From JBBAFM01 sp041655415 (GTDB lineage Bacteria > Bacillota > Clostridia > Peptostreptococcales > JAAYPU01): DNA of 33,880 nt. The stretch covers positions 1 to 33,880 of the forward strand of contig CAYSBC010000019.1 of NCBI GenBank assembly GCA_964429195.1. Direction: 5' to 3'. Shown here one piece after another: positions 13,529 through 22,309 of this stretch (within the stretch, counting starts at the first letter, position 1; each line of letters begins with the position of its first letter). A program made the translations under genes and the position numbers. The notes beneath the pieces were generated by a model that saw only the letters and a program-made list of their open reading frames with translations, searched no databases and had not been told where the DNA came from.

Positions 13529-15470
13529 TTTTTTGCCCTTTATTAAAGCTGTTCTTTTTATAATTACCGTTGCATGTTTTTCTGCCTCTGTAACCCTACT
13601 TGCTCATTTTGAGATGAGTAATAAGTATGGAAATTCTATTTGGTTTGAGGAAAATTATTATGATAGTAGAAATTTCATAAGTGAAACAATCGGCTTTATT
13701 CAATTATTTCAGGAATATCAAGAAAATACCAATCAAAATGAAGCGGACTCTGTTTCAGAAGAGCCTGTTACTGATGCAGATCAACTCAATCTCTTAAAAA
13801 ACAGATTAGCCAATAAGCAGTACGATGGGATAAAATACAATTATTCAGACAAGATTTTTAACGATAATCTAGATGCTCTGGATACAGAATCTTTTGAGGG
13901 CTATCCAGCCTATATTCTAATCGATTCAACCAGCGTCAAAACTTATCCGGGGGATTATTGGGATAAATTATATAATTACTACGTATTTGACAAGACTATG
14001 GAAAATTTAGATGAGGGTTTTATCTATATAGGCTTTGAGGATGTATTCTTAAATTCTAGGATAGAAGCTTGGGATCAACAAAAATCCTTATCCAACAAGG
14101 TCTTATATAGCGTTCTTGGACTTTTAGGGAGTTGTATCCTATTATTTGTCATTCTTATACTCTTGAATGGTAAAAAAACACTCAAGGATAAAAACATCCA
14201 TATGGGGTTTTGGGACGGAATCTACAATGATATCAATCTCATCATTTGTATTATTCTTAGTATCCTATGGTTTGCCTTAGCCATGAATATCTTTCACAAC
14301 TTCTATTTACCTGCTTTCATTTTTGCAGAAACCTTTATCTTCGCCGCCCTCGTTTTAGGTCTGGTGCTTTCTTTAATCAAGCATATAAAAAATAAAACCC
14401 TCATCCAACATACTCTGACCTTTACTCTCTTAAACAAGGTTTATCGGTTGCTCAAGGATATTTATCTTCAAAGCAGCACAGGGAAAAAAATCATCGGTGT
14501 CTTAATAGGATACAGCTTTCTGTTATTGTTGGAAGTGTTTATTTTCTTGGTAAGCTTCCACAGCTTCCCTTTTGTCCTATTGCTTATTCCTATCACCATA
14601 GCATTAGCGCTGCGGTTCACTCTTACAAGAGTAAGGGATTATGATGTCATTAGAACAGGTATTCTTGAGGTTAAAGAGGGCAATTATGATTATAGAATAA
14701 ACATTTCAGGGAAAGGTGAACTTAAAAACCTAGCAGAAGACATCAACAGCATCAGCCAAGGTTTTTCTCAAGCAATAAAAAACAAGCTCAAAAGCGAAAG
14801 ACTCAAAACGGAGCTTATTACAAATGTTTCTCATGATATCCGAACGCCTTTGACTTCCATCATTACCTATGTGGACCTCTTAAGGAAAGAAACAGATTCC
14901 GATAAAAAAGAGGAATATATAGAAGTTATCGACCATAAGTCTCAAAGGCTTAAAACACTAACAGAGGATTTATTTGAGGCTTCGAAAGCATCCAGTGGAA
15001 ACATCAATGTCCATTGGGAAAAAATTGATATCGTCTCTTTAATAACCCAGGGATTAGGAGAATTACACGAGAAAATAGAAGAAAAGGGCTATGATTTTAA
15101 GGTGAATTACCCGGAGGAAAGGTTATTTGTGCACGCAGATGGAAAATTACTATGGAGGGTTATAGAGAACCTGCTTTCTAATATACTTAAATATTCACTA
15201 ACAGGCTCAAGGGTCTATATTGATGTAATCGATAAAGACGACATGGTAGCTGTATCCTTTAAAAACATCTCTGAGCATGAACTCAATATCCCTGTTGATG
15301 AGCTTTTAGAACGTTTCACAAGAGGTGATGAATCAAGAAATAGTGAAGGTAGTGGATTAGGATTATCCATCGCTAAAAGCCTTACAGAGGTTCAGAAGGG
15401 GAAATTCAGTTTAAATATCGATGGGGATTTATTTAAAACAATAATACAAGTTCCTAAATATAAAAATTAA
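13503..15470 (+). CDS. Membrane sensor histidine kinase
   Basis: This is the sensor partner of the preceding regulator. TM1 lies at about 12-35, followed by an extracytoplasmic domain of about 160 residues and then five more membrane segments (about 198-221, 243-264, 268-292, 330-351 and 355-374). A HAMP-like linker (about 375-425) precedes the dimerisation domain with H444 in NVSHDIRTPL. The ATPase domain has N560 in the N box and GSGLGL (616-621). It has 655 residues. The start is TTG 13503, inside the regulator gene; no ATG lies near the beginning. The six-helix sensor part is unusual compared with two-helix PhoR/VanS kinases. The stimulus is unknown. Confidence 0.9.
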   Translation: MDIKSKKYNFLPFIKAVLFIITVACFSASVTLLAHFEMSNKYGNSIWFEENYYDSRNFISETIGFIQLFQEYQENTNQNEADSVSEEPVTDADQLNLLKNRLANKQYDGIKYNYSDKIFNDNLDALDTESFEGYPAYILIDSTSVKTYPGDYWDKLYNYYVFDKTMENLDEGFIYIGFEDVFLNSRIEAWDQQKSLSNKVLYSVLGLLGSCILLFVILILLNGKKTLKDKNIHMGFWDGIYNDINLIICIILSILWFALAMNIFHNFYLPAFIFAETFIFAALVLGLVLSLIKHIKNKTLIQHTLTFTLLNKVYRLLKDIYLQSSTGKKIIGVLIGYSFLLLLEVFIFLVSFHSFPFVLLLIPITIALALRFTLTRVRDYDVIRTGILEVKEGNYDYRINISGKGELKNLAEDINSISQGFSQAIKNKLKSERLKTELITNVSHDIRTPLTSIITYVDLLRKETDSDKKEEYIEVIDHKSQRLKTLTEDLFEASKASSGNINVHWEKIDIVSLITQGLGELHEKIEEKGYDFKVNYPEERLFVHADGKLLWRVIENLLSNILKYSLTGSRVYIDVIDKDDMVAVSFKNISEHELNIPVDELLERFTRGDESRNSEGSGLGLSIAKSLTEVQKGKFSLNIDGDLFKTIIQVPKYKN

Positions 15471-15506
15471 AATTCTACATGAGGGCCATATGCAACTCCC
15501 AAAAAC

Positions 15507-15550
15507 AAAGGCTGATCACCTTAGATTCTCATCTAGGGCCATCAGCCTTT
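15507..15550. terminator. Long hairpin between the kinase and the ABC transporter genes
   Basis: AAAGGCTGAT (15507-15516) pairs with ATCAGCCTTT (15541-15550). Inside, CCTTAGAT pairs with ATCTAGGG, leaving a 4-base loop and one 2x2 internal loop. On the - strand it is followed by TTTGTTTTT, so it best terminates the transporter operon. It may also stop the kinase transcript, though the + side U-run is poor. Confidence 0.7.
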
Positions 15551-15600
15551 CAGTTCTATAATACTCTGCTGCTTCAAGCTATTCCTGACTTTTCTTGTTG

Positions 15601-16530
15601 TTACCTTTCTTCCCTAAAATAGGGCTCTCCTAAATTCATAGGCGGCCTATTTTCTTTTTTGTTTTTATTAGATTTCAGAATCAAGACCAATATGGTCGCT
15701 ATATAAGGGACCATATCAATAAAATACTGAGGTATAATCATATTCCCGCCTTGGAGTCTAAAACCGATAATATCAAGTCCGCCAAAGAGGAAGGCCGCCC
15801 CAATGGCTTTTACAGGATTCCAAGAAGCGAATATAACAAGAGCTACAGCAATCCAACCTCTTCCTGCCGTTACATTTTCCTGCCAAACCGGAACATAGAC
15901 CAGGGATAAATAAGCACCACCTAATCCGCATAACATGCCGCCAGCTATGATATGTATATACTTGTACAAGCTGACATGAATACCGGAAGCATCTGCCGCA
16001 GCTGCATTTTCTCCAACTGCCCTAAGATTCAATCCCATCCTTGTTCTATATAAATAGATACCTGCTATGATGGCTATAACATAGCCCCCATATATAAAGA
16101 TATCTTGTTTAAAGAATATATCTCCTATAAAAGGTATTCTCGACAGTATTGGAAATGCAACGGGCTTAAAAAATGCTTTTATATTAGCAGGAACAACAGT
16201 TCCAACCAATCCCTTACCCATAAAACTTGAAAATCCCGCACCAAATATAGTAAGCGTCAATCCACAAACATTTTGATTGGCTTTTAATGTAACCGTTAAG
16301 AAACCATAGATAAAAGCCCCGATACCTCCTGATAAAGCTGCACATAGTATTGCAATGAAGGGGTTTTTAGTCATCATTCCACCTAGGAAGCCTGCTACAC
16401 CACCCATAAGCATCATACCCTCTACGCCTAAATTTAAGTTTCCCGACTTCTGTGTGAGGATTTCACCGACGATTGCAAATAATAGGGGGGTTCCTGACAC
16501 CACTGCTGCCGCAAAAAAGGAAATATTCAT
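15601..16530 (-). CDS. Nucleoside-type ABC transporter permease 2
   Basis: This is the second integral membrane subunit of a BMP-dependent ABC importer, related to NupQ/YufQ of Bacillus. It has 309 residues with about eight to nine hydrophobic segments and the family signature LTQKSGNLNLGVEGMMLMG near the N-terminus. I chose ATG 16530 (MNISFF) because GAGGAGG lies just upstream; the frame can be extended five codons to a TTG, but this places the binding site inside the gene. It is the last gene of the operon, 25 bases after the first permease, followed by a strong hairpin. Guanosine or another purine nucleoside is the likely substrate, inferred from the adjacent xpt. Confidence 0.88.
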   Translation of the reverse strand: MNISFFAAAVVSGTPLLFAIVGEILTQKSGNLNLGVEGMMLMGGVAGFLGGMMTKNPFIAILCAALSGGIGAFIYGFLTVTLKANQNVCGLTLTIFGAGFSSFMGKGLVGTVVPANIKAFFKPVAFPILSRIPFIGDIFFKQDIFIYGGYVIAIIAGIYLYRTRMGLNLRAVGENAAAADASGIHVSLYKYIHIIAGGMLCGLGGAYLSLVYVPVWQENVTAGRGWIAVALVIFASWNPVKAIGAAFLFGGLDIIGFRLQGGNMIIPQYFIDMVPYIATILVLILKSNKNKKENRPPMNLGEPYFREER

Positions 16531-16555
16531 ATTTATCCTCCTCAATATATCTCAG

Positions 16556-17602
16556 TTACTTCTTAAAAGAGAGTTTATATTGTATAAAAAATTCGCTCCC
16601 TAATACGAAAAATAATAGTATGCCTTGTATCATGTCTGCCGCAGAATTGGGCACCCTTAAAGCTGTTTGTATAAAAATTCCTCCTTGAATCATAATGGCA
16701 AAGAAGAAAGAGGTCATTAAGATAAAAGAAGGCTTTAGCCCGGATAGCCAGGTTGTAATAATCGCAGTAAAACCATAGCCGGAAGAAATGGATACATTGA
16801 GGGTTCTCTCTATAGCAGAGGCCTGGATCATACCCACTAAGCCACATAACCCACCGCTTAAAAGCATTCCTATAATAACTACAAGGGGAACATTCATACC
16901 TGCATATTTAGCAGTATTCACGCTTTCGCCGATGACTGCAATTTCAAAGCCTTTTTTACTGTAATTCATGAATATCACTATAACTGCAATTAAAATAAAC
17001 ATAATCATCCAGCCTATATGAAACCCAAGGACCTCCGGTAGCAATGCATTCTTACTAAAGTTGGCCACCTTTGGGAACCCTAAAGAGTTAGGATCCCGCC
17101 AAGGTCCATATTGCAGATAGGTTATCCACTTTATAGCTATATAATTCATCATCAAAGTGAAAATTGTCTCATTTGTGCCCATCTTTATCTTGAAAAAGGC
17201 AGGTATAAAGGCCCATAATGCACCTCCGATGATGGCTGCAACAGCCATGAATACCAGTAAGATAGGCCTTGGCAAATCACCATAGTTTAAGGCTACATAG
17301 GAAGCGGAAAAAGCACCCATCATGATCTGGCCTTCCCCACCTATGTTCCAAAATTTCATCTTAAAGGCCACCAATATACCTAAAGAGGTGATGACTAAAG
17401 GTATTGTAATATTCACAGTGGCTTTAAAGCGTCTGGCTGTTCCTAAGGCACCCATGATTATTTCAGTATATACTTTGATAGGGTTAAATCCTAAAATGGC
17501 AATAAACACGCCTGCAAAGCTTATTGCAAAAAGAATAGCTATCACTCTGATTACAGCTTTCTTTCTTTTGCTGAGATCACTCCTTTGGGATATTTGCATC
17601 AT
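16556..17602 (-). CDS. Nucleoside-type ABC transporter permease 1
   Basis: This is the first membrane subunit of the BMP-dependent importer, NupP/YufP-like. It has about 348 residues with about nine hydrophobic segments and the family block FKMKFWNIGGEGQIMMG at about 80-100. It overlaps the ATPase gene by 26 bases, a sign of coupled translation. Two adjacent ATG codons follow a GAGGAGG site by about 9 bases; either could be used. It forms the channel heterodimer with the next permease. Confidence 0.88.
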   Translation of the reverse strand: MMQISQRSDLSKRKKAVIRVIAILFAISFAGVFIAILGFNPIKVYTEIIMGALGTARRFKATVNITIPLVITSLGILVAFKMKFWNIGGEGQIMMGAFSASYVALNYGDLPRPILLVFMAVAAIIGGALWAFIPAFFKIKMGTNETIFTLMMNYIAIKWITYLQYGPWRDPNSLGFPKVANFSKNALLPEVLGFHIGWMIMFILIAVIVIFMNYSKKGFEIAVIGESVNTAKYAGMNVPLVVIIGMLLSGGLCGLVGMIQASAIERTLNVSISSGYGFTAIITTWLSGLKPSFILMTSFFFAIMIQGGIFIQTALRVPNSAADMIQGILLFFVLGSEFFIQYKLSFKK

Positions 17603-19127
17603 CAATTTTGACCTCCTCTGCTATTGTCCTATTACCTGTCATCATGAGTCCGATTTCATCTTTGGTAGCTTGGTTGGAATTGACTATTCCCATGACCTGG
17701 CCACCACAGAGTACTAATATTCTATCACATAATTCCAATAATACATCTAAATCCTCTCCTACAAATAAAACACCGGCGCCTCTTTTCTTTTGATTATTTA
17801 AAAGATCATATATTTTATAGGAAGCACCTATATCCAGTCCTCTTACAGGATAAGCTGTAATAAGGACTCTTGGATTAGACTGAATTTCTCTCCCTAATAA
17901 TACCTTTTGGATATTGCCGCCTGATAGCTTTCTGACAGGATAATTGACGCCTGGAGTATCTATTTCAAGTTTCTCAACTATTTCTTCCGCCTTCTTGTAA
18001 ATATGTTTTCTTTTTAGAAAAATTCCTGGTTGAAGCTGATAATCTTTCAATATCAAATTATGGACGATATCCATCGAACCAACCAGACCCATACCTAAGC
18101 GATCTTCGGGTATAAATCCCATTCGTATCCCTAGCTTGATGATATCCTTAGGTGTTTTGCCTAATATCTCATCATTATCAAATATTATACTGCCGCTCTC
18201 TGCTTTTGTAAGACCGGCTATGGTTTCACATAGTTCCCGTTGTCCACTTCCTGCTACTCCGGCTACTCCTAATATTTCGCCGCCTTTTAAATTAAAGGAA
18301 ACATTTTTTAGACCATAAAAACCTTCACTGTTTTTTATGGTCAAAGATTTAATTTGTAGCAATTCATTTCCTGTAGCAACATCTGGTTTGATAATCGATA
18401 AATCGATACTTTTTCCAACCATTTTTTCTGTTAATTCTTTTATGTTTGTTTCTTTTGTTATCAATGTATCAATGGTTTTACCTTTTCGAAGTACCGTAAC
18501 CTTGTCACTGATAGCCATAACCTCATTGAGTTTATGGGTAATAATAATAACTGCACATCCGGCCTCTTTCATATTTTGTATGATAACAAAAAGTCTTTCT
18601 ATCTCTTGGGGTGTTAATACAGCAGTTGGCTCATCCAGTATGAGGATATCTGCCCCTCTAAACAAGACCTTGATAATTTCCAAGGTTTGCTTTTCTCCGA
18701 CAGACATGTCGTAAACCTTTTTATCCCATGAAATATCAAGGCCATATTTTCCTGAAATGGCTTCTATTTCAGCATTGAGGCTTTTCTTATTTAAAAAATT
18801 TTTTCCTTCTGTGCCTAATATAATATTTTCTCTGGCATTAAAGATTTCTATTAATTTAAAGTGTTGATGAATCATTCCTACACCTATCTTAATAGGATCT
18901 TTGGGTGACGAAAAATGAACTTCTTTATTATGGACAAAAATGGAACCGCTGTCAGGTCTATATATTCCTGACAGCATGTTCATCAATGTGCTTTTCCCTG
19001 CTCCATTTTCGCCAAGCAGTGCATGCACTTCACCATAATTTACAGTAAAATTCACGTCTTCGTTTGCTTTAATCGCCCCAAAGCTTTTTGAAATATTTTT
19101 CATTTCAACTGCTACATTTTGCGTCAT
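17577..19127 (-). CDS. Nucleoside-type ABC transporter ATPase (two ATPase domains)
   Basis: This is a fused double ATPase of the RbsA/NupO type that energises the importer. Domain 1 has Walker A GENGAGKST (39-47), the signature SVGEKQ, and Walker B ILILDEPTAVLT. Domain 2 has GVAGSGQREL in place of Walker A, as is usual for this family, a signature LSGGNIQK and LITAYPVRGLD as Walker B. It has 516 residues. The start has AGGAGG upstream and lies 24 bases after the BMP gene stop. The substitution of YPVRG for the more common QPTRG in domain 2 is a small variation. Confidence 0.92.
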   Translation of the reverse strand: MTQNVAVEMKNISKSFGAIKANEDVNFTVNYGEVHALLGENGAGKSTLMNMLSGIYRPDSGSIFVHNKEVHFSSPKDPIKIGVGMIHQHFKLIEIFNARENIILGTEGKNFLNKKSLNAEIEAISGKYGLDISWDKKVYDMSVGEKQTLEIIKVLFRGADILILDEPTAVLTPQEIERLFVIIQNMKEAGCAVIIITHKLNEVMAISDKVTVLRKGKTIDTLITKETNIKELTEKMVGKSIDLSIIKPDVATGNELLQIKSLTIKNSEGFYGLKNVSFNLKGGEILGVAGVAGSGQRELCETIAGLTKAESGSIIFDNDEILGKTPKDIIKLGIRMGFIPEDRLGMGLVGSMDIVHNLILKDYQLQPGIFLKRKHIYKKAEEIVEKLEIDTPGVNYPVRKLSGGNIQKVLLGREIQSNPRVLITAYPVRGLDIGASYKIYDLLNNQKKRGAGVLFVGEDLDVLLELCDRILVLCGGQVMGIVNSNQATKDEIGLMMTGNRTIAEEVKIDDANIPKE

Positions 19128-19151
19128 AGCAAACCTCCTGTGCTCGACTCA

Positions 19152-20249
19152 CTAATTTGCGCTACCTATTGTTCCATTGACACCTTCTACAAACCATTCC
19201 ATGCTTAAAAGCTCATCAAGTGTAAGTACTGCTCCTTCTTCTACTCTTACTGACCCATCTTGCCCCTTAATAGGACCTCCAAATACTTGTAGGCTTCCAT
19301 CCATAATTGCAGCCTTTGCTTCATCTACTGCTTCTTGTGTTCCTTCAGCAACTAAATCGGTTAGCGGAGCAAGTTCAACAATACCATCCTTCATGTTGCC
19401 ATAATAACTTTCTGCTACCCATTCTCCATCCATGACCTTTTTAACTTGGTCAGCATAGTAAGGTCCCCAGTTCCACATAGGGGCAGTTAAGAAAGCGTCC
19501 GGAACTTGTTCACTGCTATCTGTATTATAACCTATTGCAAAAACGCCTCTTTCTTCAGCTGCAATTTGCGGTCCAGTTGTATCTTGATGTTGTGCTATGA
19601 TGTCGCATCCTTTATCTAATAAAGCTTTTGCTGCTTCTTTTTCTTTAGCCGGATCATACCAGGTTTCTGTCCATACAACTTCAACAACTGCATCCGGATT
19701 GACTGATTGAGCACCAAGTGTGTAGGCATTAATTCCTCTAATAACTTCAGGTATATCATAAGCTGCTACATAACCTAATTTATTCGATTCTGTCTTCAGA
19801 CCGGCAACTATACCTGCTAAGTATCTAGCCTCTTCCATAGCTCCAAAATAGTTACCCATATTATCTGCCATCAAATAGCCTGAACAATGCATGAAGGCAA
19901 CATCCGGATAATTAGGAGCTAAAGCCTGCATCGGTTCCATGTACCCAAAGCTTGTCCCAAAAATAACATTGACACCTTGATCAATAAAGTTTTCAATGGT
20001 AGTTTCTACTGCCTGTGCTGATTCCTCAACATTTTCTTGGTAAAGAGCTTCTATCCCCAGCTCTTGTTCCATAAAAAGTCTCCCTTGATCATGAGCATAT
20101 GTATAACCGCCATCACCTATTGGTCCTACATAAATAAAACCTACCTTGACCGGATTTTCTTCCGGACCTGGAGTTTCTTCCCCTCCACAACCTGTTAATA
20201 AGGATAACCCTAAAACAAGTACTAACAAAAGTATACCTAATTTTTTCAT
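19152..20249 (-). CDS. BMP-family substrate-binding lipoprotein
   Basis: This is a surface-anchored binding protein for the ABC importer. The signal peptide ends in the lipobox LLTGC (cysteine at about 21), followed by an acidic linker and the BMP domain with VGFIYVGPIGDGGYTYAHDQG. The AHDQG segment belongs to the purine-binding branch of BMP proteins. It has 365 residues. It is the first gene of the transporter operon, preceded by a leader with two inverted repeats and 153 bases downstream of xpt. The substrate is probably a purine nucleoside, inferred from family and from xpt; sugars or other small molecules remain possible. Confidence 0.88.
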   Translation of the reverse strand: MKKLGILLLVLVLGLSLLTGCGGEETPGPEENPVKVGFIYVGPIGDGGYTYAHDQGRLFMEQELGIEALYQENVEESAQAVETTIENFIDQGVNVIFGTSFGYMEPMQALAPNYPDVAFMHCSGYLMADNMGNYFGAMEEARYLAGIVAGLKTESNKLGYVAAYDIPEVIRGINAYTLGAQSVNPDAVVEVVWTETWYDPAKEKEAAKALLDKGCDIIAQHQDTTGPQIAAEERGVFAIGYNTDSSEQVPDAFLTAPMWNWGPYYADQVKKVMDGEWVAESYYGNMKDGIVELAPLTDLVAEGTQEAVDEAKAAIMDGSLQVFGGPIKGQDGSVRVEEGAVLTLDELLSMEWFVEGVNGTIGSAN

Positions 20250-20292
20250 GAATAATTCTCCTCTCTTCCTTGTATTATTTTTTTAATATGAC

Positions 20293-20360
20293 TATGTAAT
20301 AAAATAGCGCCTCCGAATACTTTATTACATAACAATGTTTAGCCATACATCCAGCTAAAC
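20293..20360 (-). other. Two inverted repeats in the leader of the BMP transporter operon
   Basis: TATGTAATAAA (20293-20303) pairs with TTTATTACATA (20321-20331) across 17 bases. Next to it GTTTAGC (20337-20343) pairs with GCTAAAC (20354-20360) across 10 bases. Neither is followed by a U-run. They do not match the purine riboswitch aptamer. They could be a structured leader or tandem operators. Confidence 0.5.
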
Positions 20361-20402
20361 AAATATAAAATTCATAAGTGCTTTTGCCCCATGAACTTAA
20401 GC

Positions 20403-20978
20403 CTATTTTCTAAATTGAATAATACCATCTTCAATGGAGTCAATGATTGCCAATGACTCTAGTCTTAATCCTTTTTCCCTGATTTTTTTTCCACCTTGTT
20501 GAAATCCTTTTTCAATAATAATGCCTATGCCTACTAGATTAGCTTCTGCTTGTTTTATAATGCTAAGTAAACCTGCAACAGCTTCTCCTTGGGCTAAAAA
20601 ATCATCAATAATTAACACCTTGTCACTTGACTTTATATAATCCTTATCAACTTTAATGTTATACTCTTTTGCTTTTGTATAGGAAATGACCCTGCTTTCA
20701 TACACATTTTCACTCAAATTACTAGCTTCACTTTTTTTTGCAAAGACTACCGGCGTTTTAAAATACTGGGCTGCTATACAAGCAATGGCTATTCCTGAAG
20801 CCTCTAAAGTTAATATTTTAGTGACTTTACAATCTGCAAATCTTTTTTTAAACTCCTTGCCACATTCATTTAATAGTTCAATATCAATTTGGTGGTTTAA
20901 AAAGGAATCTACTTTAACTATGTTTCCTTCTTTAATTGTTCCCTTTTCCTGAATCATAGATTCCAAAAGTTTCATCAT
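20403..20978 (-). CDS. xpt: Xanthine phosphoribosyltransferase
   Basis: Xpt salvages xanthine with PRPP to form XMP in the cytosol. The PRPP-binding loop is VLIIDDFLAQGEA (121-133), where family members have VLIIDDFLANGxA. The N-terminal HQID segment and LEASGIAIA are also typical. It has 191 residues, normal for Xpt. The first ATG (20978) has GAGGA upstream. It lies directly before the BMP transporter genes, forming a purine uptake and salvage group. A - strand TATAAT at 21067-21062 is a possible -10. No purine riboswitch was found upstream. Confidence 0.93.
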   Translation of the reverse strand: MMKLLESMIQEKGTIKEGNIVKVDSFLNHQIDIELLNECGKEFKKRFADCKVTKILTLEASGIAIACIAAQYFKTPVVFAKKSEASNLSENVYESRVISYTKAKEYNIKVDKDYIKSSDKVLIIDDFLAQGEAVAGLLSIIKQAEANLVGIGIIIEKGFQQGGKKIREKGLRLESLAIIDSIEDGIIQFRK

Positions 20979-21214
20979 ATATTTTCCTCTGCTTATCTAC
21001 TAATAATTCTTATCTCAACAGTTATTCTAATAAAATGCTCTCTACCCTATATCCCTAAATAATTATACTCGACATTAACTCTAAATGAAAGTTTAAATTC
21101 AACTATTTTTACAAGTTGTTTATGCAACAAAGAAATATTACTTTAACATCAGGTTGCACTCTGATGAAAATCAATTAATAGCCAATTAAAATCACAACAT
21201 ATGTTAACTCCATA

Positions 21215-21243
21215 TAGACTTGTTGACATCATTGTTATATACT
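21215..21243 (+). promoter_or_regulatory. Sigma-A promoter of the hemolysin III-type gene
   Basis: TAGACT (21215-21220), 17 bases, TATACT (21238-21243). A TTGACA at 21223 has no suitable -10. The 303-base gap between xpt and this gene otherwise shows only small hairpins (CATCAG/CTGATG and TTGTT/AACAA at about 21115-21175) and a xpt-side TATAAT. Confidence 0.5.
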
Positions 21244-21256
21244 TATTACGTAATAA
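21243..21256. promoter_or_regulatory. Perfect palindrome at the transcription start of the hemolysin III-type gene
   Basis: TTATTACGTAATAA is a 14-base perfect palindrome that starts at the last base of the -10 and spans the predicted start site. This is a typical repressor position. The protein that binds it is unknown. Confidence 0.5.
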
Positions 21257-21281
21257 TTAAATCTATATCAGGAGGTAATTC

Positions 21282-21950
21282 ATGTTGCATGATAAATTAA
21301 ACCTAAATAAACATATAAAGGAACCAATAAATGCTTTTACTCATCTTATAGGCGTCTTACTATCTATAGTGGGTTTAATCACTATAATTTTAAAAGCCAT
21401 CAATTTAAATAACCCCTATTATATTGTCGGAGCAATAATATATGGATCCAGTTTGATACTTCTATATAGTGCCTCAACAATATATCATTGGATTAAAGGA
21501 GGAGAAAAGATACAGAATTTACTGAGAAAGATAGATCACACAATGATTTATATACTCATTGCAGGAACATATACACCTCTTTGCCTTAGTACTCTTAAAG
21601 GAAGGCTTGGCCTTGGGTTACTAATTGCTGTTTGGGCCCTAGCTATTATTGGTATTATTACTACTATGATTTGGATTCATGCTCCAAGATGGCTATACAC
21701 TGGATTTTATCTTCTATTAGGCTGGGTGGGCATCCTATTCATCTGGCCCATATTTAATGCCCTTGAGTTTACAGGATTTCTAGTCTTCTTACTTGGTGGT
21801 GTATTTTACACTTTGGGTGCTGTGATTTATGGTAAAAAATTTGAAATCCTCAACTTTAAAGGTTTTGGATTTCATGAAATATTTCATTTATTCATCCTAA
21901 TGGGCAGCATATTCCATTTTATTATGGTGAATAATTATATTTTTATTTAG
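21282..21950 (+). CDS. trhA: Hemolysin III / TrhA family membrane protein
   Basis: This is a seven-helix membrane protein related to PAQR receptors. Family motifs are present: the N-terminal EPINAFTHLIG, SASTIYHW in the second helix, RKIDHTMIYILIAGTYTP, and GFHEIFHLFIL near the end, which together supply the conserved serine, aspartate and histidines that bind metal in PAQR proteins. It has 222 residues. AGGAGG precedes the ATG. The older name hemolysin III is historical; bacterial TrhA has been linked to membrane energetics. It stands alone on the + strand. Confidence 0.88.
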   Translation: MLHDKLNLNKHIKEPINAFTHLIGVLLSIVGLITIILKAINLNNPYYIVGAIIYGSSLILLYSASTIYHWIKGGEKIQNLLRKIDHTMIYILIAGTYTPLCLSTLKGRLGLGLLIAVWALAIIGIITTMIWIHAPRWLYTGFYLLLGWVGILFIWPIFNALEFTGFLVFLLGGVFYTLGAVIYGKKFEILNFKGFGFHEIFHLFILMGSIFHFIMVNNYIFI

Positions 21951-21992
21951 TAAGTACTTAGATTACAATAATCGAGTTATCACTAAGCAATT

Positions 21993-22295
21993 TTATTTCT
22001 TTTGGTTATCAAGTTTTTCAAGCATCAGTTTATAGCCGTTGGCCCCATATTCAAAACACCGGTTGACTCTGCTTATAGTAGCTGTACTGGCATGTGTTAT
22101 GCTTTCTATATCCGTATAAGTCTTACGCTCTTTTAATAACTTGGCTACTTTTAATCTTTGAGATAAGGATTGTATTTCTTTAATGGTACAAAGATCTTCA
22201 AAAAAACGGCTACACTCTTCCGCTGTCTCCAGCTTTAAAATAGCCTCATACAGCTCTTCTACAAATTGGGGTTTCACTTTTGATTCATAAGCCAT
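21993..22295 (-). CDS. YerC/YecD family TrpR-related DNA-binding protein
   Basis: This is a small helix-turn-helix protein of the TrpR-like YerC family. The HTH is at SLSQRLKVAKLLKERKTYTDI followed by THASTATISRVNRC, the typical recognition helix. It has about 100 residues when started at ATG 22295 (MAYESK), which has AGAGG 7 bases upstream; an upstream TTG would put this site inside the gene. It follows recX by 14 bases and is probably the last gene of mgtC-recX-yerC. No tryptophan genes are nearby, so the target is unknown. Confidence 0.88.
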   Translation of the reverse strand: MAYESKVKPQFVEELYEAILKLETAEECSRFFEDLCTIKEIQSLSQRLKVAKLLKERKTYTDIESITHASTATISRVNRCFEYGANGYKLMLEKLDNQKK

Positions 22296-22309
22296 CATTT
22301 CACCTCTTT

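Noticed and set aside
20250..21281. Purine riboswitch for xpt or the nucleoside transporter
   Set aside because: Neither gap contains the P2/P3 loop sequences or the CCGTAAAT core of the purine aptamer on either strand.
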